NCBI GenBank assembly: GCA_007026445.1 | Contig: VDMD01000002.1 | Span: 186,001 to 250,000, forward strand | Length of the DNA stretch: 64,000 bases | Source of the DNA: Schizophyllum amplum | Taxonomy: Eukaryota > Basidiomycota > Agaricomycetes > Agaricales > Schizophyllaceae | Reading direction: 5' to 3' | Part shown: positions 43,883 through 54,962 of the stretch, piece by piece | How positions within the stretch are numbered: the stretch's first letter is position 1 | How the letters are laid out: every line of letters begins with the position of its first letter | Notes under the pieces: model-generated | What the model was told of the DNA's origin: nothing | The model's input: the letters and a program-made list of their open reading frames with translations, nothing else | Database searches by the model: none | Program-made: the position numbers and the translations under genes

Positions 43883-44952
43883 ATGGGCTTTCAGTACGTG
43901 ATAGGTATGTACGAATTATTTCTGAGCCAAGGGTGCAACTGATACGCTCAGAACACATGGAGGAGGACGAGGAAACACCCAAGTCCATCCCGCCATGGGT
44001 CGAGCTCGAGTATTCGGTCCGTGCAGTTCATCTACCTCTGCCCGGTCGCTCAAACAACAAAGCAATTAGCACATGCGCAGCTTTGCCGGATCCGGCTCGA
44101 CTGTACATTTCACAAATCTCTCCGAGGCCTCTCGCGCGTCACTCTCGGATGCGTTCGCGCAGTCCACTGGTAGCGCGCTTGCAGACGCGCAGTGCCATCG
44201 TGATGGCATTCTCAAGGTGCTGAAGGATAAGACTGGAAGCGATTCCCTCGACGCCGTCTGTCTTCTCGATCCAAAAGCTGAGAAGGAGCTCTCGCCGGAG
44301 GACGGTGACGGCCGTTTCTCTTGGTTCCTGTTCGGTGTAAGTGCAGCTCGGTCTGGCTCGCAACTTCAGGCTGATGATGAGCACCTCTAGGGCATACTTG
44401 GTGAGTGCCTCTGCCCTTCATAAGGATTCAATATGACCAACGCCTATGATTCCCAGGTGACGACCCGCCGCGTGATCGTACAGCTGAGCTGCGCAAGCTC
44501 GGTTTTCCGGCGCGACGATTGGGTCCCGTGCAAATGACAACCGACACCGCGCTTGGCGTCACGAAAATTGTCGTCGTGGACAAAAGTAAGCATGTTCATT
44601 CACCTGGATACGTTTCATGAAATGACGCGATACAGCCCCGCTCGACCAGATACCTTATATCGTATGTTTACTATTAGATGGTACCGAAATTTCGACGCTG
44701 ACAAAACGCAGGACCAGCCGACGATCCGATTCAATGCCAAGGTAAGATACAAGCAACATCGTCGCCTAGTCTGCTGCTAACATCCGCCCCAGGAATCCGT
44801 CGAGATGCCGTTCCGTGTGTCATGTGCCTACTCCTACGCCTGTCATACTAATGATCCGTTCAGGCTACATTGCCCGCGATGGCGAACCCGTGCTCCCGCC
44901 GGGCATGAAGCAGCTTTTGCACGAGGACCTCAACAAGAGCTTCGACTTCTAG
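43883..44952 (+). CDS. SFM1: SPOUT-family protein arginine methyltransferase SFM1
   Basis: In yeast this enzyme methylates ribosomal protein Rps3 on an arginine. Exon 1, MGFQYVI, joins EHMEEDEETPKSIPPWVELE, matching the yeast N-terminus pattern (YIIEHMEE...W..LEY). Then follow STVHFTNLSEASRASLSDAF, VCLLDPKAEKELSPEDGDGR and FSWFLFG. A GGILGDDPPRDRTAELRKLG segment is assembled across two introns, the first after FLFG and the second inside ILG. Next come RRLGPVQMTTDTALGVTKIV and a short exon TIRFNAK. The last exon has YIARDGEPVLPPGMKQLLHE and ends NKSFDF. The GDDPPRDRT and RRLG.QMTTDTA motifs are diagnostic of the cofactor-binding knot. Seven or eight tiny exons make the gene unusually fragmented. 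Confidence 0.9.
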
Positions 44953-45476
44953 CGAAGCCGAAGCGGCAAGCGGACAATCTTAACATGCAATGTGTAATTT
45001 TCAGAAGAAAGAAGTTGCTCGTGTTATCTTCGCGCCTCTTGCTATCACCCTCAAGCTCGGTTCGGGCGACGCTTAAGTATACGTCAACTTAGCACTCCTT
45101 TGGCTTCGGCTTGGGCGCAATTTCTTTTTGCGTTCAGCGGTTCCTAAGTACGCTAACTGCCAACAGGATGGCTGCACAGCCGCAGTCCTAATCCAGCTGG
45201 GACTGCTTCCGTCGAGCTTCGTCGGTACGGGATATCTTCAGGTTGCCAGCCGTCTAATCCGAATACAATCGGGAACTCGAGTGGTTCTTTCATGCCATTT
45301 GGAACAGCGATCTTACTGCCTACCACTACAGGAAGTCCGGACCCCATGTTCGGGTGGTGCTATTGTGCCCAATTCGACAATAAGGGCATTGATGCGCCAC
45401 AAAAGCTGCGGGAAGATTTATATGGGATCCCTTTGTACGCATCGTTTCTCGTCTTCTTAACCCAACCCCAACTGAC
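44953..45476. other. Intergenic region without a clear gene
   Basis: Between SFM1 and coiled-coil gene 3. A 64-codon minus-strand frame (45153-45347) shows no support. Nothing else recognised. Confidence 0.4.
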
Positions 45477-47030
45477 ATGGCCTCCCAAGAGCCCAAAACA
45501 GTAGAAAAGGTGCGTCGTCAAGCATCGAAGACCGCCGATCTCGTCCAGAGACTGCGTCGTCTCGACGCAGACATCCATCGCAGCGTCGGCACCTTCAACG
45601 ACCTTGTGGACGATCAGAACGGCACAAAATGGCAGCTTGAAGCGAACGACAAGCGTATCATCGCGCTCGAGGATAGCGTACGGACGGCCCTGGACGAATT
45701 TCGAGAAGCCTGCAACGATGTACATAGCGCTCAAACGATGTCCAACATCCACGCGGAGTCCATCAACGGCCTGCAGACGACCCTTGCGCGCTTGGAACAC
45801 CAGGCAAGCAATGCGGAAATGGAGTACGACCGCCTGGTGCGTGTCCGCGATGACGCATACGCATCCTCCACTCGAAACTGCAGGCGCGCGCGGGAATATT
45901 TGGGCGAGATGGAGGCGCAGGCGCAAGCACTCCAATCGCGCATCGCGCAGGCGGAGATCGACACCCAACGCCGGCTTGGCGAGGTCGACCGCGCGGTCAC
46001 TGGGCTTGAGGGGAGAGCAGGGGAAGAGGATCGGGACCCAGACATCGTAGAATTCATGGGCAGGCGAGACGACGCTCTTCGCGATCTTGCCGCCGAGCGG
46101 CAACGGGACGGGAAACACTCGTGCGAGACGAAGGCGACGAAGGCAGAACAGCGTGCGCCGTTCGACGACGACGACGACGACGACGATGACGCGACATCCC
46201 CGGATGCCAATGCGCGATTTTGTGGCCACGCCCCAAAACCACCGACGTCACCCTCATCCTGGTCTACGTCCTCGGTGTTCGCAAGCGACATTCCTGGACC
46301 CTGGGATAATCCCCCTCTGGAGCGGGACGAGCGCCACCGGGGATGGGATTCCCCACAAACTTTTGATCAGAGGGGTTTCCAGCAGCCTCGGACGCCGCCG
46401 CCCACCTGGCCGTCGGACTTTGAGGCGCAGACGACCGAATGGACGCCACAACATTATTGGGCTCGTCCCGATGAAAGAAGCTACACACGCGATACGGGCG
46501 AGCCGCTGATGGGCGCCGTACACTCCGAGTATGCACACATGCTGGTTCAGTATCAAGACGGTGATACACATATAGAAGTGGAATTAAGCCGGTGCGTTCA
46601 TGATACTTTTGCACCCCCCACCCGTCGCGCGCTCACGTTCCCTACAGGCGGTGGACTGCCACCTACAACACAGCGCTTCCCGACCTGCCTCCAGTTCTCC
46701 CTCGGTCGGAGAAGTCTCGAGGTAGGGAGGGCGGCGACAGCCAAGCCCATACACCTTGGCCGATAATTGAATCTCTATCCTCTGCGAATTTCGAGGTGGG
46801 TTCCGATGAGGCTCAAGACGAAAGCCCTCCTTCACGGTCCCAAATCACGCCTATAAATTTTGGTGAGCATACGATGAGGCAATGAAAATCAATACTGACA
46901 ATCGTGTAGAACCTTCAAGTCCAACATCACCAGAGGCAGGAGAAGTGAAAGTAGCCTCTTCGGTGGCATCGTCGGACTTCTGGGTAGAGAATGCGAGGCG
47001 AGAGCTCCGCGAGGTATTGAACATAATGTG
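45477..47030 (+). CDS. Coiled-coil protein 3 with acidic run and Pro-rich C-terminus
   Basis: The start at 45477 (MASQEPKTVEKVRRQASKTA) gives a ~180-residue coiled coil with TTLARLEHQASNAEMEYDRL and VRVRDDAYASS, similar in register to the other two coiled-coil proteins. A (GAC)n-encoded poly-Asp run lies at 46164-46190. A Pro/Trp-containing tail follows (PPTWPSDFEAQTTEWTPQHY). Unspliced translation would stop at 46766, but two in-phase introns fit better: 46593-46647 (joining to RRWTATYNTALPDLPPVLPR) and about 46861-46908. They give an end at SDFWVENARRELREVLNIM and a stop at 47030. About 480 residues, function unknown. Confidence 0.58.
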
Positions 47031-47422
47031 ACGCCATGATGTCGAAGCCCCGGATGCATGAAGCTTCAGGTTTGCGGGAGGACTTGCAACTGAAGAATTT
47101 CGCCTTTGAACCGATATCCTCCTCAAGATAGTCAACAACGCGCGCTCCTCCATTGTTTTCTGCAAAACGCCTAGTGCGTCTGCAAACTGAACGCCTCACA
47201 GCAATCGAATCCATAGGATGAGAGCGCCAGAGGCCCAAAACGAGGTGAGTACCGCTCTTGGCTCGAGATAGACGCCGCTGGGAACTGGCCGATCTCGGGC
47301 CGGCAGGCTCGAAGCTTGCATGACAGCTAGAAAGCTTCCATCCAGTCCCGCCCCTCTTGTCCGCATCTTGTTCACTTTTCTAGGCGCCTTCCTCCCCGTC
47401 TCTCATCCTACGCGAGCCCGCC
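47031..47422. other. Intergenic region without a clear gene
   Basis: Contains the upstream region of the gene at 47423. Nothing recognised. Confidence 0.4.
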
Positions 47423-49119
47423 ATGTCAGAAGACCTCGCCTTGTCCGCGTCCGCTGGCGCCATATGCAATTTCCTAGCCTGCATGCCGCCCACAGACTTG
47501 CCGCCACAACCATTCCCAGAATCAGTACATGGGCCACATGCGTCTACGCTTCTCCTAGACTCCGACATCCAGAAGCGCGCCCAGGCAGGACGCCTTGCAG
47601 TATCGCTGGCAGCTAGCGTATTCTCTGCTAAGCGTCTGCCGAAAGGGTGGGAAGGAGCGATCCAGGTGCGCGTTGTACATAACGCTGACAAACTATGAGT
47701 GCTCATGTTGTCGCCCTTCCCTACAGCACGCTGTGGACATATACACCGACGAGCGCGTTCTCAAGAGTTTAGCCAGCGTCTATCGGTTTATCTCGAGCGC
47801 GGCCTTTCTGGTGTCCATCAACGACGTGCTGGAATGTCATGGAGATCGTGGGCGACGACTCGTGGAAGGCTGGTTGATGGAGATATACGCCCGATTTCCC
47901 ATTATCAACATCCCCAGGTGCATTTTCTTCGTATACTTCTTCTTCTGGGAGAGCTGATTAACGCACATTCTCCAGCTCTTTCCATACCCAGCAGATCGAC
48001 GTTTCTTTTTTGAGCGGTAATTGGTCTGCTCTGGGTGAGCTTTGTCCCTCTATCTTGCACTGGTTGCCTGTATTCATCTCCCGCCGTCGCAGACACTGCG
48101 CGCCACACTCTCGAGACATATCTCAATGCTGAATTTTTAGCGTCAACGCCAAGGACGTCCTCCGCCTTGTCTACTTTGCGAGCAGAAAGCTACTTTCACA
48201 TCCCTACCGACAGTGTTACTTCGCCTGATATTCTCGCCTCTGTTGTCTCGCATCTAGTCATTATCCTGCGCCCCGTTTCGCTTCTCGCCTACCGGCCCCT
48301 CGGCCCTCTCGAGCGTGGCCACCTCCTCGCGTGCAAGCGCAGCACCCGAGTGCTCGAATGTCAAGGCGACCTCATCCTACGCGTCTCCCTGTGGCCAGTC
48401 CTCCTCTATCGTCTCCCGCACGCGTCGCACGAGGAACTCGCGGCCCTGCTCGACTCTATCACAAGCGATTTAGCGCTGGCGTGGGCGTTCCCGGATGGCG
48501 GCCAGCAGGCGCGCGAGGATGACCCAACCCCGAAGGCGCGCACTGTGCGCGCATATATCGGTCAATATTGGCGTATGCGTGGGTTGCGCGTAGCGCGGGA
48601 CCTTTGCCGGCGAGTGTGGATGGCGCTTCTTGACGCGGTGTTGAACGTGATTGGACCGGAGCTCGCGAGGCAGGCCGTATACTTTGTAGGAGATTGCGCC
48701 GCGGCGGATGCGACGCTAGTCGACGAGGTGGATGCCGAGGCAGTCAAGGGGGACGCGTCAGCGCGGCGCAAAGAGCGTGCTCCTCATGCAGGGAAGAAGC
48801 GTGGAGGACGTGGGAGGCGCGAGAAGCGCGCCTTGATCTCGAACGGTACGTCGTTGTTTCAAGCACTCGGTGTACATGTACCGACGACCAGTCAGATGGG
48901 CGGCGAGTCAAGGAGAATGCGATAATAGTGTCGAAGTCCATCGCCGAAGCAAAGACCCGGTTGCAAATGCGTACAACGATGGCGCCCTCGAACGAACCTC
49001 AGTCGGTCGAACACAGGATCCTTCGGGAGCTGCTAGGATCCCGTCGAATGTGAGCATGTTACTGGTTACTATCCTATACCTTCTTTGCCCTTGCCTACAG
49101 ACGTCTTCCCTACGTCTAG
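47423..49119 (+). CDS. Uncharacterised protein, about five exons
   Basis: No family was recognised with confidence. The start at 47423 gives MSEDLALSASAGAICNFLAC. In-phase introns join AIQ to HAVDIYTDERVLKSLASVYR, INIP to SSFHTQQIDVSFLSG, and that to DTARHTLETYLNAEFLASTP. The long exon continues with SPDILASVVSHLVIILRPVS, ELAALLDSITSDLALAWAFP and ARDLCRRVWMALLDAVLNVI. A basic stretch (RKERAPHAGKKRGGRGRREK) is followed by an intron (about 48846-48893) and DGRRVKENAIIVSKSIAEAK. A last intron (about 49050-49100) gives RLPYV and a stop at 49119; read-through would stop at 49053. Mostly helical, about 470-480 residues, with a basic C-terminal region that could bind nucleic acid (inference). Confidence 0.55.
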
Positions 49120-49351
49120 TTGATCTCCTGGAATTAAGTATCGCACGGTAATGTACACACTAACACTGTACAGCTACACATATCATACTACTCCTGTATC
49201 CGTACCGCGCCACACTGCTAGTCATAATCCTATCTACACCGAGCGCGTACCTTCGACACCTTAGAGCCTATCTGCTGCAAAGTCGACCATAGAACTTCGA
49301 AGGTCGAGATGCTCGTGACAGTCGCGAGGCGTCCGCCACGTGATCGTGGTC

Positions 49352-51044
49352 ATGATCTGGAGCGGTTCCTCCTCCTTGTCTCCTCCTAGCAGTGACCACG
49401 GCTCAAGCGCATTCTTCTCTATGCTGAACAACTTCAAAAAATGCCGAATTACTTCGACTGTTTGTTTGAACTGCAGGAACGAGACCTCGTTCGAAGTCAA
49501 CATACCTCCCCCGCCGAGCGAAGACCTCGCGCTTCGCGCCGGCCATACCCCTTCAGCATCTGAGGCACTCGCCGTGAAGGCATCGATCCAGGAGACAGAA
49601 GACTCTTTGAAGAGAATCCGACGGGACCAGATGAGCCTGAATACCATGATGAAGCGGCTCAGCGACCTCGGGTCCGCGTTCGAAGCCACATTGACGGCAC
49701 AACGCGCATACGTTGCGCCCATCCGCCAGTTGCCTGCCGAGTTGCTCTCGATGATCTTCACCTGGTGCTGCATGGACGAGGTGATTGGGGCTGCAAGATT
49801 CTTGCCGCTGGGTCTTGGCTCAGTCTGTAAGCTTTGGCGCGGTGCGTTTGCGATTTTTCGTATCCCGCTCTACCTTGACTGACGCCGGTGTAGATGTCGT
49901 ACAAGATGACCCAAACATATGGACGGGTCTGCGCCTACCAAAGTGCCCGCCGTTTTACAACGAAACAGGAGTCAGCATGGGCCGAGCGACTCTGCAACGT
50001 ATCGATCGTTGCATACGAGCCGCAAAGGGCCTTCCACTATCACAGCCGGTCCTCTACACGACGGACCACGCAGACCCGGCGCCCCTCCTTGTCCTTCAAA
50101 AGTACAGCAGTCAATGGCAGCACCTAGTCGTCACGAATCTCGCATGCGACCCCCCAGATATATGCAGCTTATTTGGCGGACGGTCCTACGCCAATCTGCA
50201 CACGCTCGAGATGGAGGCTGGACTGTTTCTTGATCCGACGACCAACGGTATCTTCCTGGACACCCCGGCGCTACGCAGCCTGACTCTCGAAAACCTATGC
50301 GATGCTCCGGTACTTCCCCAGCTCCCGTGGGCCAATCTGACGGAGCTGTCAACCGCAACCACTACGGAATATGTCCTCACACTCTTGCACAAATGCACCA
50401 ACCTCCTTTCGTGGACGCACCACAATGTCGTTTTCGAAGGCCCGAACGAACCACTCGGCTTGGTGGCTGTGCATGCAGTCCTTCCTCGACTTCGAACGAC
50501 TGTTATCCATGATGTTGATGCCACATGTGATACACGGATCCTGGAGTTCATCCAAGCCCCGGCATTGCAGGGGCTTACCCTCTCCTGGGATCTTCAACGC
50601 ACGCCCACCCCAGTATACACAGCTCCATATGTATCTGCCTTCCTAGCGCGCTCGCAGTGCTCCCTGCTGGTGCTGTCGCTCCAGGCACCTCCCACTAGCG
50701 AACTGGGTTGCCTACACTCACTACCAGACCTGCGCGTATTCAGACTCGATTGGGACGAGGGTGAGGTGCAACAATCGCAGGAGGACCTCCTCGTCGCGCT
50801 TTCCGCCGTATCCGACAGCGGGGAGCCCGTGTCGCTGCCGAAGCTGGAGGAGCTCGAGCTCAGCGGGTATGGTCGCTATCGGGGCGAGTCGGTGCTGAAG
50901 ATGGTCGAAGCGCGCCGATTGGCTAGCCGTCCGTTGCGAGCCCTGGACTTGGATCTGTTCCATGTCGACATGGCGTCCTTCGGACCGGTCGACGTCTTAG
51001 AGCGACTGCGTGCGCTGGTGCCCGACTTCATTGGCTCAGATTGA
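49352..51044 (+). CDS. F-box protein, type 2, copy H
   Basis: The ATG at 49352 (MIWSGSSSLSPPSSDHG) opens exon 1; the true start could instead be at MLNNFKKCR (49421). A CxxC pair (CLNCRNE) precedes PPPPSEDLALRAGHTPSASE, a helix (VKASIQETEDSLKRIRRDQM) and the F-box (RAYVAPIRQLPAELLSMIFT, SVCKLWR). One intron (about 49840-49892) joins WR to DVVQDDPNIWTGLRLPKCPP. The rest is LRR-like, ending RLRALVPDFIGSD. About 540 residues. Tandem with copy I, and the closest relative of the pseudogene at 53273, whose C-terminus it matches almost residue for residue. SCF substrate recognition is the family-based role. Confidence 0.8.
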
Positions 51045-51396
51045 AAGTGCGGTACATTGTATGTATGTCCATTGTTCTCTGGGTGCGAATGTATTGTGGT
51101 TCTGCTCGTTCAGCTTTGACCGTGACCGACCCTCGAAATTTTTATCTCTCGCACTCGTAACGCATAACGCCTGTACGGAACACTCGCATGCTATAGCAGT
51201 TCTTCACATATGCCATTGTGATGGAAAGTGAACCCTTCTGGCAGTCGAGGCCGCGAGTTGCGCCACACGTATAAACTAGGACAAATAATCAATAAATGTT
51301 GATCGGCGATCGGAGGAAACGCTGCCCTACACTTCCGCTGTTCACCGTCACGTCCTGCCTTCATCATTGCTCGTAGTGCGACATACCTCTTTTCTG
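51045..51396. other. Intergenic between tandem F-box copies H and I
   Basis: Nothing recognised beyond the presumed 3' UTR of H and promoter of I. Confidence 0.4.
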
Positions 51397-52998
51397 ATGA
51401 TTGAAGGATTTGCGAGGGTCTCTGAGTCTGTCGAAATATGCTCTCACTGCTCACATGAGTTTCTCATTCAAGTCGACCTTCCTCCTACCCCGCACGTGGA
51501 CCTTCAGCTACGCGCCGGCCTCATTCCTTCAGCTACGGAGACTCGTAGCATCGACGCCTCCATACAGGAAGCCGAAGAATGCCTGGCAGAGGCCAAGGAG
51601 GAGCTGGACTACCTATGGGATGCTATGGACGCGCTTCGGTACAAGGCATCGGCACTGGAGGAAGTCATCGCAAGACAGCGCGCCTACGTCGCCCCCATCC
51701 GGCGTCTGCCGAATGAGATTCTTTCTGAGATCTTTTCGATGGCCTGCACCCAAATAGATCTCTCTGCCCGTCACTGTGTGCCTGTGCGTATAAGTCAGGT
51801 CTGCAAATCATGGCAAGGTACGTGCGCCGTTCTGCGTTGATCCCTCCTTCCGATAGTGACAGACTTATGCCCAGATATAATGGACACCCTACCGAGCGCC
51901 TGGACACGGTTCCATCTCAGGACGTGGCAGAGTTGCAGCTCAGTGCGGGAGCGACGACTGCTGGATCTATGCTTACGTAAATCGAAGGGTCGCCCATTCG
52001 CACAGGAAGTCGTGTTCCGTTTCTGGAACTTACGCTGCTTCAATGTACTGAAGCACTACTCTGACCAGTGGACGTCTTTGGACATCGATGACTGCGACGG
52101 CGATGACGAATTCTACGAGCAATTCGGCGACCGACCTCTATCCAACCTTCGTAAGCTGGAAGGCTGGTCCGCGGCTCTCGTGCTTGGAGATACGCACAGG
52201 GTTTTCGAGCGTCGTACACCCGCTCTAAGGACAGTCAAACTAAAGGACTCCCACAACATAACAGACGAAATCCCGCATCTACCATGGACACAGCTTACGG
52301 AAATTGACATTCACGGCCGCAGTGATTACGCCATCGACGTGCTATCACGGTGCCCGAACGTCGCCTCGATTGTCCTGCACATAACAGCACCGCATGCCGA
52401 GGAACAGCCGCGCGCAGAGCTCCAGCACGCTACGCTGCGCGAGCTGCGTACCGCGAGCATCACCTTCGACTGTCTCGACGGGGCCAAGATGCTGGACCAC
52501 CTGACTGCGCCGGCCTTGGATTCGCTCGCTCTGGCTTGGGCTGTAAATCGCGAGACGGCTACGCCGCCAGACAGCGGCGGTCGCGTGCCGCGCTTCCTAG
52601 GGCGCTCATCATGTCGCCTCCGCGAACTCTCCCTTCGCCAAGTCCCCGCGAGCGAGCGATCATGCGTCACCACGACGTTCCGCGGCTTGCGCAGCTTGAC
52701 GTTGTATGCACGGGACGATATGCCACTGACGGACGTCGACTTCCACGCGTTCGGTACTCAGTTGAACGACGGCACTCCGTCTCTGCTGACGGATATGGAG
52801 AAGCTGCACATCGGTGGTCCGGGTCGGTTCCAAGGAGAGACAGTCGTGGGGATGCTCGAAGCGCGTCGCGCAGCTGGTCGACCCATCCTGGAGTTCTCCC
52901 TGAACATCACGCAGATCGATCTTGACTACTTTGGCGAGGAAGGTGTGGTTAAGCGAATTAAGGGTTTGGCTCCCAAAGTCACGGTGGGAGACACCTAA
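51397..52998 (+). CDS. F-box protein, type 2, copy I
   Basis: The ATG at 51397 (MIEGFARVSESVEICSHCSH) includes the CxxC pair. Next come PPTPHVDLQLRAGLIPSATE, the helix IDASIQEAEECLAEAKEELD and the F-box (RAYVAPIRRLPNEILSEIFS, QVCKSWQ). An intron with a GTACGT donor (about 51818-51874) joins to DIMDTLPSAWTRFHLRTWQS. LRR-like segments run to IKGLAPKVTVGDT at 52998. About 510 residues. The layout and intron position are the same as in copy H, so the pair arose by tandem duplication. The copies have diverged strongly in the leucine-rich part, as expected for fast-evolving recognition surfaces. Confidence 0.8.
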
Positions 52999-53272
52999 AT
53001 ATGCGTGTTTAGTAGTTAGACGCCGAGCAGGTGAGCGACTCAGCCGATGTATCGTGCCCTCCCAATACAGAGTTGGACCTTCCAGGGCATATGATGTTCG
53101 TGTAGAAGACGATAGCAACATTGTTTCTACATAAGTAGGGAGATTAACCTGGATCGATTATATGTGCGTCTAGCTAGATTCTTGTGCCAACTATGGTTGT
53201 AAATTCGAATTTGGAACTGTACTTATAGTGACTGGCGCGATGACTACACAACCGTCGCTATAATATCAATGT

Positions 53273-54301
53273 TCAGTCGGGCCCAACAAATACAGGGACC
53301 AACTCGCGCAGCCGGTCGACAACCTCGAGCCCTCCAAAGTGATCCATATTGACAAGGAGCAGGTCCAAGTCCAAAGACCGCAACGGCCGCCCACACGCAC
53401 GACGCGCTCTCACCATGTCCAACACCGCCTGACCGTGATAATGCCCGTGTCCTCCGAGCTCGAGCGCCTCCAGTCCCCATTGTCGAGGCGTCGGACGTCA
53501 CTGACACCTTGAGGTCCAGCGTGTGCAGCTGTGAGTAGGAATGACGCCTGTGCGCTTTATAGGGAATGTCGTCGCTCAACCGAAGAGCTCCCCATTGATC
53601 GGTGTACTGTGCGAAGACGGACGATACACTCGCCGGTCCGGGTCGTTCAATCATCTTGACTCGTAGCGTCCTATTGATCGTGGTCAAGCGCGAGTCAAAG
53701 CTGATTAGCTGTGACGACGGCAGCCCTTTCATAGCCCGGAAGCATAGGTTGATGTAATGGAACATCGTGCTGAGTCGCCCATGAGCGGAACCCAGTTTGA
53801 AATCGCCCGCGGTCGGCCAGCAAAGACTCGTCCATATTTTCGGGTTGCTGTACGTGATCTCTGCGTTGGTTGTGATTAAAATGGTACCACAACGATCACA
53901 ACAACAGTGTACACACCACGCCACAGCCTGCAGACTTTGCCGATATCCACCGGCATGCAGCGAAAGGGTCCAACGACCTGATCTGTGCAGCTCCAGTCGA
54001 ATATAAGGGCAAGCATTTCCACCGGCAATCGCTGTATAGGTGCGAGGTAGTTGCGTTATCTTGCGATGATGCTTTTCAGTTCCGACTGCAGGCCTTCAAG
54101 CACCTCGATAGACGACTCAAGGGCCAATTTGTCGACTTTGACGCGCTTCGCAAATCCTTCAGTGTCTTGGATAAACGCTTGTATAGTCCGCGTTTCCTCA
54201 AGAGAGGGGAAGCGGCCGACTTCAAAGTTGAACTTCAAGGGATTCGGCTGGCGCGTTGACTGGAAATGCGATGTTGTGCTTGCAATGTGGACATATCATT
54301 T
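53273..54301 (-). pseudogene. Type 2 F-box pseudogene J (frameshift, nonsense, internal deletion)
   Basis: Read on the minus strand, it begins near 54301 with MICPHCKHNIAFPVNAPAES, the CxxC start of the family. A frame change near 54240 is needed to continue into GRFPSLEETRTIQAFIQDTE. At 54056-54058 a TAA stands where the intact copies have Gln (ARQRAYVAPI in copy I, AQRAYVAPI in H); beyond it the F-box RNYLAPIQRLPVEMLALIFD is still readable. After the intron come SNPKIWTSLCWPTAGDFKLG and SQLHTLDLKVSVTSDA. The sequence then jumps, with another frame change near 53480, to LELGGHGHYHGQAVLDMVRA and RLRELVPVFVGPD. About 180 residues of the LRR region found in copy H are missing. Confidence 0.75.
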
Positions 54302-54962
54302 TTGATAGTTTCGATGGCTGAGATAACTCGGGTTGGTCCATCGTCGGATGAGTTCAGTTTTAGCAGATGATGGTTCGGACGGGGAGCAGGAGGCAGCATC
54401 CGCGTTGGCGTGCGTGACGTTACGTAGAGTGTGACACTTGCGCTCATGTCGCTGTGGCGCGGTTGTTGCCGACCCTCGTGATGTTGCTCCATTCAATCCC
54501 GATTCCCAAACAAGATCGCTATGCAGCTGGCAGAAGACATAGAAAGAAAGTACGTTCAAGCGAACATTCGCAAGTATGATGCAGATACAAGAGGTGGTCA
54601 AGAGGTTGTCAAGAGGTGGTGAGTGGGACGTGGTAAACATACAGCTGATTTCTGAGCGCTGGCGCCGTCCGACGCCGTCCGTTTCACGACACGTCGACGT
54701 TAAAGCGTTGTGCCTTGATCAGAAGCTATGCCAAGGCTTTGTACTCATTCAAATTGAGAATGCGCGCGAGCGCTGCGGGGATGCCCTGGGGATGCCGACA
54801 CGCTAGCCCTACTTCGACCCAGTCTATACATCACCGCATGCCACAGCTGGTGATTGGCATAACATGACTCGACACGAGGCGCAGGCTCCGTGTAGCTCAA
54901 CAGCGCTGAGCAAGGCGCTCGTTTCCTCCTTGCTCTGTGCGCTCACTGTCCACCTTCACGCG
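54302..54962. other. Upstream region of the NLR-like gene
   Basis: Short frames only. An ATG at 54864 in frame with the NLR-like gene offers an alternative, 33-residue-longer N-terminus. Confidence 0.4.

Noticed and set aside
45153..45347. 64-codon minus-strand frame between SFM1 and coiled-coil gene 3
   Set aside because: Composition is not implausible, but there is no ATG start, splice partner, promoter or homology to support it.
54888..54925. tRNA-like GTAGCTCAAC stretch
   Set aside because: No acceptor, anticodon or T-arm pairing could be found around it; the similarity is limited to a few bases.
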